Shown piece after piece: positions 23,736-31,074 of a DNA stretch of 64,000 nt. Source of the stretch: Streptomyces zhaozhouensis (GTDB taxonomy: Bacteria; Actinomycetota; Actinomycetes; Streptomycetales; Streptomycetaceae); NCBI RefSeq assembly GCF_900230195.1, contig NZ_OCNE01000002.1, positions 496,001-560,000 of the forward strand, read 5' to 3'. The position numbers and the translations under genes are program-made. Below the pieces are notes generated by a model. It had not been told where the DNA came from, ran no database searches, and saw nothing but the letters and a program-made list of their open reading frames with translations. The first letter of the stretch is position 1. The number at the start of each line of letters is the position of its first letter.

Positions 23736-25301
23736 TCACTGGTCGGGCGCCTCGTCCAGCACCACGGCGATGGACAGCTCCCGGCCGTCGCGCTCGACGG
23801 TCAGCGCCAGCTCGTCGCCCGGACGGTGGCTGCGGATCCTGATGATCAACTCGTCGGCGTCGGTGATCCGGTCCCCGTCGACGGCGGTGATCACGTCCCC
23901 GTCCCTGACGCCGGCCTCGTCCGCCGGACCGCCGGCGACCACCGCCGGCTGGTCGGTCGAGCTGCCGACCCGGGCGCCCTCGCCGGTGTAACGGGTGTCC
24001 AGGGTGACCCCTATCACCGGGTGGGTGGCCCGCCCGGTGTTGATCAACTGCTCGGCGACGTCCTTGGCCTGGTTGACCGGGATCGCGAAGCCGAGACCCA
24101 CGCTGCCCGCCTCGGGGCCGCCGTTGTCCACGGAGCGGATCACGCTGTTCACCCCGATCACCCGGCCCTGGCCGTCGGCCAGCGGACCGCCCGAGTTCCC
24201 CGGGTTGATCGGGGCGTCGGTCTGGAGGGCGTTCACATAGCTGATGTCGGAGCCGTCCGCCTGCTCGCCGCCGGCGGTGATCGGGCGCTCGGTGGCGCTG
24301 ATGATCCCGGAGGTGACCGTGCCGGCCAGCCCGAACGGGGAGCCGATGGCGACCACCGGGTCCCCGACGCGCACCTCGTCCGAGTCACCCAGCTCCAACG
24401 GGGTCAGCCCCGAGACACCGGAGACCTTGACCACCGCGAGGTCGTAGCCGCCGTGCGCACCGACGACCTCGCCGCTGACCGTGTCCCCGCTGCTGAAGGT
24501 GACCTCGACGGGGGTGCCGGCGCCGGCGCCGCCGCTGACCACGTGGGCGTTGGTGAGGATGTGCCCCCGGTCGTCGAGGACGAAGCCGGTGCCGGACTGA
24601 CCGCCGGGCGCGTGCAGGGTGACCACGCCGGGGAGCAGCGCGTCGGCGATGCCGGCGATGCTGCCGCTGGGCGCTGCCGACGAGCCGTTCGAGGTCTGCG
24701 GCAGCCGCACCTCGCTGAAGGCGCCCTCGCGCTCCAGCCACACGCCGACGAGCCCGCCGACCACGCCGGCGAGCAGGGCGATGACGGCCGCGCCCGCCAC
24801 CAGCCGGCGGGTGCGGGAGGGCGGCGCCTGGGCCGCCCCGACCGTCACCGGGATCGCGACCGGGGGCGAGGGCTCCGGGCTCGCCCAGGGGTCGTAACGC
24901 CGCGGGCCCGCCGCCGACGGGACGCCGCCGAGGCTCCCGCCGTCGGCGGGGGGCGGGGCCTGGCTCAGCGGGGCACCGGAACCGAGGCTTCCGCCGTCCG
25001 CCGGGGGCGGCAGCCGGGTGCCGGTCGGAGGCGTGGGGTCGGGGCGCTGCACGGGCGGCGCCGGGGCCCAGGGGCCCGGCTGGCCGTAGGGCGGGGTGCT
25101 GTACGGGTCCTCGCTGCCGGAGCCGGCGGGCGCCTCACGCTCCGCGTCCCCGGAGGGCTTGGCCAGGCGGGAGGACGGGCCGGAGCCCGGCACCCGGCCG
25201 GCGCCGGTGTCCTCGGCCGGAGCCTCGGGAGAGGCCGGGCCCTGGGCGGCCGGGCCGCGCCGCTCGACGCCGTTCCCCTTGTCCATGGCAGCCGTCCCCA
25301 T
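23736..25301 (-). CDS. htrA: HtrA/DegP-like membrane-anchored serine protease with PDZ domain
   Basis: About 521 residues. A long Pro/Gly-rich cytoplasmic N-terminus (residues 1-165) precedes one transmembrane helix (LVAGAAVIALLAGVVGGLVGVWL), a trypsin-like domain with His in LTNAHVVSG, Asp in DLAVVKVSG and Ser in NPGNSGGPL, and a C-terminal PDZ domain (AGVRDGDVITAVDGDRI). HtrA degrades or refolds damaged envelope proteins. Alternative starts exist at 25337 and 25286; I prefer ATG 25301 from the upstream GAGGG. It lies 59 bp after the anti-sigma gene and is probably part of the envelope-stress operon. Confidence 0.92.
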   Translation of the reverse strand: MGTAAMDKGNGVERRGPAAQGPASPEAPAEDTGAGRVPGSGPSSRLAKPSGDAEREAPAGSGSEDPYSTPPYGQPGPWAPAPPVQRPDPTPPTGTRLPPPADGGSLGSGAPLSQAPPPADGGSLGGVPSAAGPRRYDPWASPEPSPPVAIPVTVGAAQAPPSRTRRLVAGAAVIALLAGVVGGLVGVWLEREGAFSEVRLPQTSNGSSAAPSGSIAGIADALLPGVVTLHAPGGQSGTGFVLDDRGHILTNAHVVSGGAGAGTPVEVTFSSGDTVSGEVVGAHGGYDLAVVKVSGVSGLTPLELGDSDEVRVGDPVVAIGSPFGLAGTVTSGIISATERPITAGGEQADGSDISYVNALQTDAPINPGNSGGPLADGQGRVIGVNSVIRSVDNGGPEAGSVGLGFAIPVNQAKDVAEQLINTGRATHPVIGVTLDTRYTGEGARVGSSTDQPAVVAGGPADEAGVRDGDVITAVDGDRITDADELIIRIRSHRPGDELALTVERDGRELSIAVVLDEAPDQ

Positions 25302-25360
25302 CGTGTCCGCGCCGTCCCTCTGCCTACGGGGGTGCATTCAACCAGGTACGCCGGTGGAAC

Positions 25361-26203
25361 TCAGCGCGGACTCACGGCGCCCAGGGCGCTGGAGCCGGTG
25401 CGCTCCGGGCGGAGCGGGCCTATGACCGGGTCGGGGGTGGTCGCCGGCGGCGTCGCCCCCGGGACCGGCGACGGGCCGTGGATCACCGGAAGGCTGCTCC
25501 CCAGCAGCGGGAACCGGGCGGCGGGCGGCGGGACCGTCTCCTCCACGTCGGCGACCGGCAGCACCTGGGCCACGCCCGGCTGCCGCAGCGCCTCCTCGTC
25601 CCTGGCGCCCATCGGGCGTGGGACGGAGCCCGCCGAGGTGCCGGCGGCGACCGTGCTGGAACTGGCGGAGCCACCGGCCGGGTTGGCCACCCCCGAGACG
25701 GCGCCGCCGATGGCGAAGGCCGCGAGGGAGACCGCGCCGGCGGCGGCGAAGGCGAGGCGATGACCGCGGGGAAGCCGGGCGGCCATCGGCTCGTGTATCC
25801 GGAACCCGGACGAGCCGCCGAACGAGGGCGGCTCCAGCAGCGAGCCGCGCCCCCGGCCGCCGGGCAGCAGGTCGAGGGGGAAGCCGCGTTTGGGAGGGGT
25901 GCCGGCGGACGGCGGGCCGTCCTCGCGCGGCGGGGCCTGGCCGGGGCCGGCGGCCGGCCCGCTCTCGGCCGGGACGTTCTGCAGCCGGGCCAGCAGGCCG
26001 GCCGAGAGGGCGGGCGGCGGGCTGGCCGCGAACGCGTTCTTCAGGGCGCGCTGGGCCTCGGCCTCCGCCTTGCAGTGGGCACAGGTGGCCAGGTGGGCCA
26101 GCACGCGGTCCCTGCTGTCATGCGAAAGCTCGCCGTCCACCAGGGCGGCGAGGCTCTCTCCCAGATGCCGGTCTGCCGGGCCGGCTCCCGCGGAGGAGGT
26201 CAC
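25361..26203 (-). CDS. RseA-like zinc-binding (ZAS) anti-sigma factor
   Basis: A 280-residue membrane protein. Near residue 40 it has [11 protein letters not shown], the HxxxCxxC core of zinc anti-sigma (ZAS) domains, within a short N-terminal helical domain ([25 protein letters not shown]). A transmembrane helix follows near residue 150 ([20 protein letters not shown]), then an extracytoplasmic Pro-rich tail. The GTG start overlaps the stop of the sigma factor gene (GTGA, 26200-26203), so both proteins are made in fixed ratio. By analogy with mycobacterial RseA it should bind and silence the SigE-like sigma factor. Confidence 0.88.
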   Translation of the reverse strand: MTSSAGAGPADRHLGESLAALVDGELSHDSRDRVLAHLATCAHCKAEAEAQRALKNAFAASPPPALSAGLLARLQNVPAESGPAAGPGQAPPREDGPPSAGTPPKRGFPLDLLPGGRGRGSLLEPPSFGGSSGFRIHEPMAARLPRGHRLAFAAAGAVSLAAFAIGGAVSGVANPAGGSASSSTVAAGTSAGSVPRPMGARDEEALRQPGVAQVLPVADVEETVPPPAARFPLLGSSLPVIHGPSPVPGATPPATTPDPVIGPLRPERTGSSALGAVSPR

Positions 26204-27015
26204 TCCATCGCGCCTTCCACTGATCCGGGTGCTCCCGGCGCGACGGCGAGCGCCGGCTCGGCGGGCTGGACGGCGGCGCGGGAGCCGCGCTCCTCCGGCG
26301 AGCGGTGGCGCAGGGCCTTGCGCAGATGCGAGCGCCCACGGTGGATACGGCTGCGGACCGTGCCGAGCTTCACGCCCAGGGTGGTGGCGATCTCCTCGTA
26401 GCTCAGGCCCTCGATGTCGCAGAGCACCACGGCGGCGCGGAAGTCGGGCGCCAGGGTGTCCAGGGCCTGCTGCACGTCCGCGTCGAAGTGGGTGTCGTTG
26501 AAGTGCTGCTGGGGGGTGGGCTCGCGGCTGGGCAGCCGGTCGGCCGCGTCGTCGCCGAGCGCGTCGAACCTGATGCGCTGCTTGCGGCGGACGGAGTCCA
26601 GGAAGAGGTTGGTGGTGATCCGGTGGAGCCACCCCTCGAAGGTGCCCGGGGTGTAGGTCGACAGGGAACGGAAGACCCGGACGAAGACCTCCTGGGTGAG
26701 GTCCTCGGCGTCGTGCTGGTTGCCCGTGAGGCGGTACGCCAGGCGGTAGACCCGCGCGCTGTGGGTGGAGACGATCTCCTCCCAGCTGGGCGGAGCCCAG
26801 CTCTGGCTGTCGGCGCCCGCGCTGAAGGTGGCCACGGCGGCGGTGGTGCCGTCGGCCGGCTCGGTGGTGGCCTGCGCTCGGACGCTGTCAGCGTTGTCTG
26901 TCACGGAATTCGGCCCGCCGAACGACCGTCGGATGCGCGTGAGCACCCCCCGGCCCGTGGACGCGGCCGCACCTCCCCTGTCGGCTCTGGTGGTGTCCAG
27001 TGGAGTCCCAACCAT
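26200..27015 (-). CDS. sigE: ECF RNA polymerase sigma factor, SigE family
   Basis: About 271 residues. A Ser/Thr-rich N-terminal extension of ~75 residues precedes region 2 ([38 protein letters not shown], with the [12 protein letters not shown] end of 2.4) and region 4 ([32 protein letters not shown]). This matches the SigE branch that works with RseA, HtrA and TatB, all of which are present downstream. I use ATG 27015 because GAGGTGG precedes it; an in-frame start at 27054 would add 13 residues. A well-formed ECF-type promoter lies upstream (27091-27118). This is not the unrelated cell-wall sigma factor that Streptomyces workers call SigE. Confidence 0.9.
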   Translation of the reverse strand: MVGTPLDTTRADRGGAAASTGRGVLTRIRRSFGGPNSVTDNADSVRAQATTEPADGTTAAVATFSAGADSQSWAPPSWEEIVSTHSARVYRLAYRLTGNQHDAEDLTQEVFVRVFRSLSTYTPGTFEGWLHRITTNLFLDSVRRKQRIRFDALGDDAADRLPSREPTPQQHFNDTHFDADVQQALDTLAPDFRAAVVLCDIEGLSYEEIATTLGVKLGTVRSRIHRGRSHLRKALRHRSPEERGSRAAVQPAEPALAVAPGAPGSVEGAME

Positions 27016-27090
27016 AGCCACCTCGCCCGTTAGCTCCGGATAAGCATTTCTCACCGCTCACGGCGTCCTTCGGACACCGCGCCTTAGGGA

Positions 27091-27118
27091 CCAACGTCCA
27101 CGCCGGGCATCCGGTTCC
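27091..27118 (-). promoter_or_regulatory. Candidate ECF (SigE-type) promoter upstream of sigE
   Basis: On the minus strand GGAACC (27118-27113) is followed by 16 nt and CGTTGG (27096-27091). GGAAC plus CGTT at this spacing is the known consensus for mycobacterial SigE and related ECF factors. It lies 75 nt upstream of the sigE ATG, so it would make the gene autoregulated. Confidence 0.6.
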
Positions 27119-27131
27119 CGCGCGAAGTCGA

Positions 27132-27137
27132 TACAGT
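27132..27137 (+). promoter_or_regulatory. Candidate -10 box TACAGT of the O-methyltransferase gene
   Basis: TACAGT lies 34 nt before the proposed ATT start at 27172; the -35 position is not convincing. The resulting ~28-nt leader contains AGGAGAGGG at 27161-27169. Confidence 0.4.
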
Positions 27138-27171
27138 CAAGGCGCGTGACAGACGGGGACAGGAGAGGGCC

Positions 27172-27822
27172 ATTACGGGCAACCGGCTGACGAGCTGGGC
27201 GTTCGCCGAGGCGTATGGCGCACCGGACGCCGAGAGCCCCGAGGGGACGGCGCTGGACTGGGCCCGCGAGCGGGCGCGCGAGGCCGGGGTGCGCGCCGTC
27301 TCCCCCGGAACGGGCGACGCGCTGCGCCTGCTGGCCGCCGTCTCGGGCGCCAGGGCCGTGGTGGAGATCGGCACCGGCACCGGCGTCTCCGGCATCCACC
27401 TGCTGACCGGGATGCGGCCCGACGCGGTGCTGACCACCGTCGACATCGAGCCGGAGCGGCAGCAGTTCGCCCGGCAGGCGTTCCGGCTGGCCGGCTTCGC
27501 CGCCAACCGCACCCGGATCATCCCGGGGCACGCGCTGGACGTGCTGACCCGCCTCACCGACGGCGGCTACGACCTGGTCTTCTGCGACGGGGACCGGCTG
27601 GAGTACCTGGAGTGCCTCGCAGAATCGTTGCGGCTGCTGCGTCCCGGCGGGCTGGTCTGCTTCGCCGGGGTCTTCGCCGGCGGCCGGACGGTCGACTCGG
27701 CGGCCGCGCCGACCGAGGTGCGCCGGCTGCGCGAACTGCTGCGCGCGGTGCGGGAGAGCCACCAGTTGGCCCCCGCCCTGCTGCCGGTCGGCGACGGGCT
27801 GCTGTGCGCGGCGCGGGTCTAG
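27172..27822 (+). CDS. SAM-dependent O-methyltransferase with apparent ATT start
   Basis: A ~216-residue class I methyltransferase: AVVEIGTGTGVSGIHLL (motif I), TTVDIEPERQQFARQAF (acidic end of strand 2), DLVFCDGDRLEYLECLAESLRLLRPGGLVCF (motifs IV-V). It resembles the catechol O-methyltransferase-like proteins found divergently from sigE in mycobacteria. The conserved N-terminus appears to begin ITGNRLTSWAFAEA; ATT at 27172 is preceded by AGGAGAGGG, and no ATG, GTG, TTG or CTG occurs in frame between the upstream TAG at 27085 and CTG 27187. The next canonical start, GTG 27289, would delete ~39 conserved residues. Substrate unknown. Confidence 0.8.
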   Translation: MTGNRLTSWAFAEAYGAPDAESPEGTALDWARERAREAGVRAVSPGTGDALRLLAAVSGARAVVEIGTGTGVSGIHLLTGMRPDAVLTTVDIEPERQQFARQAFRLAGFAANRTRIIPGHALDVLTRLTDGGYDLVFCDGDRLEYLECLAESLRLLRPGGLVCFAGVFAGGRTVDSAAAPTEVRRLRELLRAVRESHQLAPALLPVGDGLLCAARV

Positions 27823-27833
27823 CCGGAACGCGG

Positions 27834-27872
27834 ACGGCGCCGCCCCGGAGACATGCTCCGGGGCGGCGCCGT
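27834..27872. terminator. Bidirectional terminator between methyltransferase and DUF3117 genes
   Basis: A perfect 17-bp inverted repeat (27834-27850 with 27856-27872) with a 5-nt loop sits between the convergent stops at 27822 and 27896. Confidence 0.88.
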
Positions 27873-27895
27873 GGTCAACGCGGAACGCGGCGACG

Positions 27896-28063
27896 TCAGC
27901 CGGTCACCTTCTTCAGCTCCTCGTCGAGTGCGACCGCCTCGTCCGGGGTCAGCTCGACAACGAGTCGGCCACCGCCTTCGAGCGGAACGCGCATGATGAT
28001 GCCCCGCCCCTCCTTGGTCACCTCAAGCGGACCATCGCCCGTCCGCGGCTTCATGGCCGCCAT
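27896..28063 (-). CDS. DUF3117 family small protein
   Basis: A 55-residue protein that matches actinobacterial DUF3117 over its whole length: MAAMKPRTGDGPLEVTKEGR at the start, then RGIIMRVPLEGGGRLVVEL and a charged C-terminus (ALDEELKKVTG). It is one of the most conserved small proteins of the phylum (Rv1211 in M. tuberculosis), with no established function. GGGGAA precedes the ATG. The divergent upstream region is relatively AT-rich and contains GATAAT at about 28143-28148 on the minus strand as a possible -10. Confidence 0.9.
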   Translation of the reverse strand: MAAMKPRTGDGPLEVTKEGRGIIMRVPLEGGGRLVVELTPDEAVALDEELKKVTG

Positions 28064-28433
28064 GCTCGTTCCCCTTCCTGAACCAGCTCGTCGCAGCCGA
28101 TGACGCGAGCGTCGTCGGCGTCGAACACATTGCTTGCCTTCATTATCCCGCATGAATGGGTCCCGTGACCAACATTGGCCGGTCTCCCTTCGGCAACGCA
28201 CACACGCAAAACCACTCAATTCGGGGAGTGTCCGCGTTACCCGCGTTCTTCTGGGAGGTATCCGGGACGCGCGGGTCACGGGCGGTTCGGCGGGCCGTGC
28301 GGGGGCAGCGCCCGCGGAAGCCGAACGCCGGAAGCGGGGGCACGACGGCGGGGACTTCCCGAATCCCGCAGGTCCGAACGGGGAATCCGATTCCGTCCCC
28401 GCCGGGCGGGTCGGGCGCCGATCGGCCGGCGCG
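28064..28433. other. Intergenic region where other actinomycetes carry extra genes
   Basis: I see no gene in these 370 bp. The first ~150 bp is less GC-rich than the rest of the window and probably holds the DUF3117 promoter (minus-strand GATAAT). In mycobacteria a DNA-3-methyladenine glycosylase gene (tagA) lies between DUF3117 and the DivIVA-domain gene; it is absent here and no remnant is recognisable. Confidence 0.35.
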
Positions 28434-28781
28434 TCAGTCGCGTTCGCCGGTCTCTTCCGCGCGCTCGTTCCTGGCCCTCTCCAGCAGCGCCCCGAGGTCG
28501 GCGATCCGTGCGTCGCGCTCGGCGAGTTCGGCGGCGACGCGGTCCAGCACGTCGTCCACCTCGGTCATCCGGTAGCCGCGCGGCGCCACCGGCAGGCGGA
28601 CCCGGATCAGGTCGGCGGGCGTCAGGGGGCGGTGCAACGGCAGCGGGTCCGCCGCCCGCTCGGGCTCGGCGTCGCGCAACCCGCCCGTCGCCGGCGCGCC
28701 GGAGCCGTCGCCGCTGCTGAGCACCGCGAGCGTGACCGCGGCGATCACGACCACCATCGCGACCATCAAGAACCAGAACAC
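28434..28781 (-). CDS. DivIVA-domain membrane-anchored protein
   Basis: A 115-residue protein. An N-terminal transmembrane helix (FWFLMVAMVVVIAAVTLAVLSS) is followed by a short linker and a DivIVA N-terminal motif, LTPADLIRVRLPVAPRGYRMTEVDDVLDRVAAEL, where RGYRMTEVDDVLD matches the GY-x2-xEVDxFL pattern of DivIVA/Wag31 proteins. The rest is a short coiled coil. The GTG start has AGAGG 7 nt upstream. Similar small proteins sit next to folP in many actinobacteria. It is likely to localise to curved membrane, but this is inference. Confidence 0.85.
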   Translation of the reverse strand: MFWFLMVAMVVVIAAVTLAVLSSGDGSGAPATGGLRDAEPERAADPLPLHRPLTPADLIRVRLPVAPRGYRMTEVDDVLDRVAAELAERDARIADLGALLERARNERAEETGERD

Positions 28782-28973
28782 CGAAGCCTCTCCCCTGTGA
28801 GTCCTGCCCTGGAGTCTCGCACGGGGGATGGCACCGTGGGCCGGGTAGGTTCGAGGGGCGGGAGAACCCGGGCGCACGCCCTGGTGGGGCCCCGGCGAAA
28901 CGCCGGGCCCGCGGGCCGCGCCCCGAGCGGGACGGCTTCTCCGCCGAGAGAACCCGAGAGAGGGCTGAACGTG

Positions 28974-29834
28974 ATGTTGCGCCTGGGCAAGCGGGAGTTC
29001 GCCGCCCACCAGCCGGTGATCATGGCGATCGTCAACCGAACCCCGGACTCCTTCTACGACCAGGGCGCCACCTTCGGCGAACGCGCCGCGCTGGAACGGG
29101 TCGCGCGGGCGGTCGACGAGGGCGCGGACATCATCGATGTCGGCGGGGTCAAGGCGGGCCCCGGCGAGGAGGTGGACGCGGCCGAGGAGATCCGCCGCAC
29201 CGCGGGCTTCGTCGCGGAGGTCCGCCGCCGGCACCCGGACGTCGTGATCAGCGTCGACACCTGGCGGCACGAGGTGGGCGAGGCGGCCTGCGCGGCCGGC
29301 GCCGACCTGCTCAACGACGCCTGGGGCGGCGTCGACCCCCTGCTGGCCGAGGTCGCCGCCCGCTACCGCGTGGGCCTGGTCTGCACCCACGCCGGCGGCG
29401 CCGAGCCGCGCACCAGGCCGCACCGGGTGCGGTACGAGGACGTGATGGCCGACATCCTCCGCGTCACGGTGGGGCTGGCGGAACGGGCGGTGGCGCTGGG
29501 GGTGCCGCGCGAGGGCGTGTTGATCGACCCGGGTCACGACTTCGGCAAGTCGACGCGCCACTCGCTGGAGGCGACCAGGAGGCTGCCGGAGATGACCGGG
29601 ACCGGCTGGCCGGTGCTGGTCTCGCTCTCCAACAAGGACTTCGTCGGCGAGACGTTGGACCTGCCCGTGCGGGAGCGGCTGCTGGGGACGTTGGCGACCA
29701 CGGCGGTCTCGGCCTGGCTCGGCGCGCGGGTCTACCGGGTGCACGAGGTCGCGGAGACGCGGCAGGTGCTGCGGATGGTCGCGGCGATCGCCGGCCACGA
29801 GGAACCCGCGGTGGCCAGGCGGGGTCTGGCCTGA
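28974..29834 (+). CDS. folP: Dihydropteroate synthase family protein (FolP2-like)
   Basis: A 286-residue TIM-barrel protein with the pterin-binding signatures VIMAIVNRTPDSFYDQG and ADIIDVGGVKAGPG, later ISVDTWRHEV, LLNDAWGG, and DPGHDFGK. DHPS joins p-aminobenzoate to dihydropterin pyrophosphate in folate synthesis. It differs from canonical FolP at the second motif (DVGGVKAGPG rather than DIGGESTRPG), so like mycobacterial FolP2 it may lack DHPS activity and have another role. GAGAGAGGG lies 9 nt before the ATG; a GTG 3 nt upstream is an alternative. Confidence 0.87.
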   Translation: MLRLGKREFAAHQPVIMAIVNRTPDSFYDQGATFGERAALERVARAVDEGADIIDVGGVKAGPGEEVDAAEEIRRTAGFVAEVRRRHPDVVISVDTWRHEVGEAACAAGADLLNDAWGGVDPLLAEVAARYRVGLVCTHAGGAEPRTRPHRVRYEDVMADILRVTVGLAERAVALGVPREGVLIDPGHDFGKSTRHSLEATRRLPEMTGTGWPVLVSLSNKDFVGETLDLPVRERLLGTLATTAVSAWLGARVYRVHEVAETRQVLRMVAAIAGHEEPAVARRGLA

Positions 29835-30202
29835 CCGTCCGCCTGGGCGCACCCGACAACCCACCCAGCCACGAAGCTCCGTAGTCGACTGCACCCCGCC
29901 ACCCAGCAATCGCGCAGTTCCCCGCGCCCCCAAACCGCCCACCGGCCCTGTATGAACCCGCACCTGAGCGCGAACGCCCACCACGACCAGGGGCGCGGGG
30001 AACTGCGCGAGCAACCCACCACCGAGGCGCACCCGACAACCCACCCAGCCACGAAGCTCCGTAGTCGACTGCGACCCGCCACACAGCAATCGCGCAGTTC
30101 CCCGCGCCCCCAAAACCGCCCACCGACCTGGAAGGGGCGCGGGGAACGGCGCGAGCAACCCACCACCGGGGCGAGGACGACCATCCGCACAGGCCCGGAC
30201 GG
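29835..30202. repeat. Intergenic repeat region, two copies at 180-bp spacing
   Basis: The gap carries two near-identical ~100-bp blocks (29846-29945 and 30026-30125, period 180). Each runs CCCGACAACCCACCCAGCCA, then CCGTAGTCGACTGC, then GCGCAGTTCCCCGCGCCCC; after each comes GGGGCGCGGGGAA(C) followed by the complementary end, so each can fold into a long hairpin. Near-inverted ends (CCGTCCGCCTG at 29835 and CAGGCCCGGACGG at 30190-30202) bound the region. The same modules occur at 19219-19604. Confidence 0.7.
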
Positions 30203-30982
30203 CTAGTCCTTCGTGACGAGGCGGATCGCCTCCTCCACGTCGTCCGTGATCCGGAAGAGGTCCTCGTCGCGGGGCGATGCCTTGCCCTGGGCGATGACCG
30301 TGTCGCGCAGCCAGTCGGCGAGGCCGCCCCAGTACGAGGAGCCGAAGAGCACGATCGGGAACCTGGTCACCTTCCGCGTCTGGACCAGCGTCAACGCCTC
30401 GAACAACTCGTCCATGGTGCCGAGTCCGCCGGGGAGGACCAGGAAGCCCTGGGCGTACTTCACGAACATCGTCTTGCGGACGAAGAAGTAGCGGAAGTTG
30501 ATCCCCACGTCCACGTGCGCGTTGAGCCCCTGCTCGAAGGGCAGCTCGATGCCGAGGCCGACGGAGACGCCGCCGCTCTCGCTGGCCCCCAGGTTGGCCG
30601 CCTCCATGGCGCCGGGGCCGCCGCCGGTGATCACCGCGAACCCGGCGTCGGCCAGGCCCCGGCCGATGCGGCGGGCGTCCTCGTACTCGGGGCTGCCGGG
30701 CGGCGTGCGGGCCGAGCCGAAGACACAGACGGCGGGGCCCAGTTCGGCCAGGGCGCCGAAGCCCTCGACGAACTCGGACTGGATGCGCAGCACCCGCCAC
30801 GGGTCCTGGTGGACCCAGTCGGACGGCCCCCTGGAGTCCAGCAGCCGCTGGTCCGAGGTGCTGGTCATCACCTGCTGCCGCCGCCGCACCACCGGGCCGA
30901 GCCGCTGCTCGCGCGGCTGGTCGCCGCCGCCGGTCCGCTCGTTCCCCGGTGCCTCGTCGGGCACCTGTGCGCTCCCGCTCAT
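30203..30982 (-). CDS. LOG/TIGR00730 family Rossmann-fold protein
   Basis: A 259-residue protein with both LOG signatures: VITGGGPGAMEAANLGA (GGGxGxM) and LVLPGGLGTMDELFEAL (PGGxGTxxE), plus VCVFGSART. LOG proteins hydrolyse nucleoside 5'-monophosphates to base and ribose 5-phosphate, releasing cytokinins in plants and some bacteria. The ATG at 30982 has GGAG and is preceded 92 bp upstream by the end of dapE on the same strand. The N-terminal ~45 residues are charged and probably flexible. Confidence 0.92.
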   Translation of the reverse strand: MSGSAQVPDEAPGNERTGGGDQPREQRLGPVVRRRQQVMTSTSDQRLLDSRGPSDWVHQDPWRVLRIQSEFVEGFGALAELGPAVCVFGSARTPPGSPEYEDARRIGRGLADAGFAVITGGGPGAMEAANLGASESGGVSVGLGIELPFEQGLNAHVDVGINFRYFFVRKTMFVKYAQGFLVLPGGLGTMDELFEALTLVQTRKVTRFPIVLFGSSYWGGLADWLRDTVIAQGKASPRDEDLFRITDDVEEAIRLVTKD

Positions 30983-31074
30983 CGCGCGCTCCTCACCTGT
31001 GATCGTTTCACGTCCTCGTCCTCCGGCCGGGATCTCCGGCCGGGTTCCGTCCCCCTCGCCGGCCGGGCGGCCGG

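Noticed and set aside
28064-28433. Short open frames that might be a small gene
   Set aside because: No ribosome site, no conserved motif and atypical codon use; kept as intergenic.
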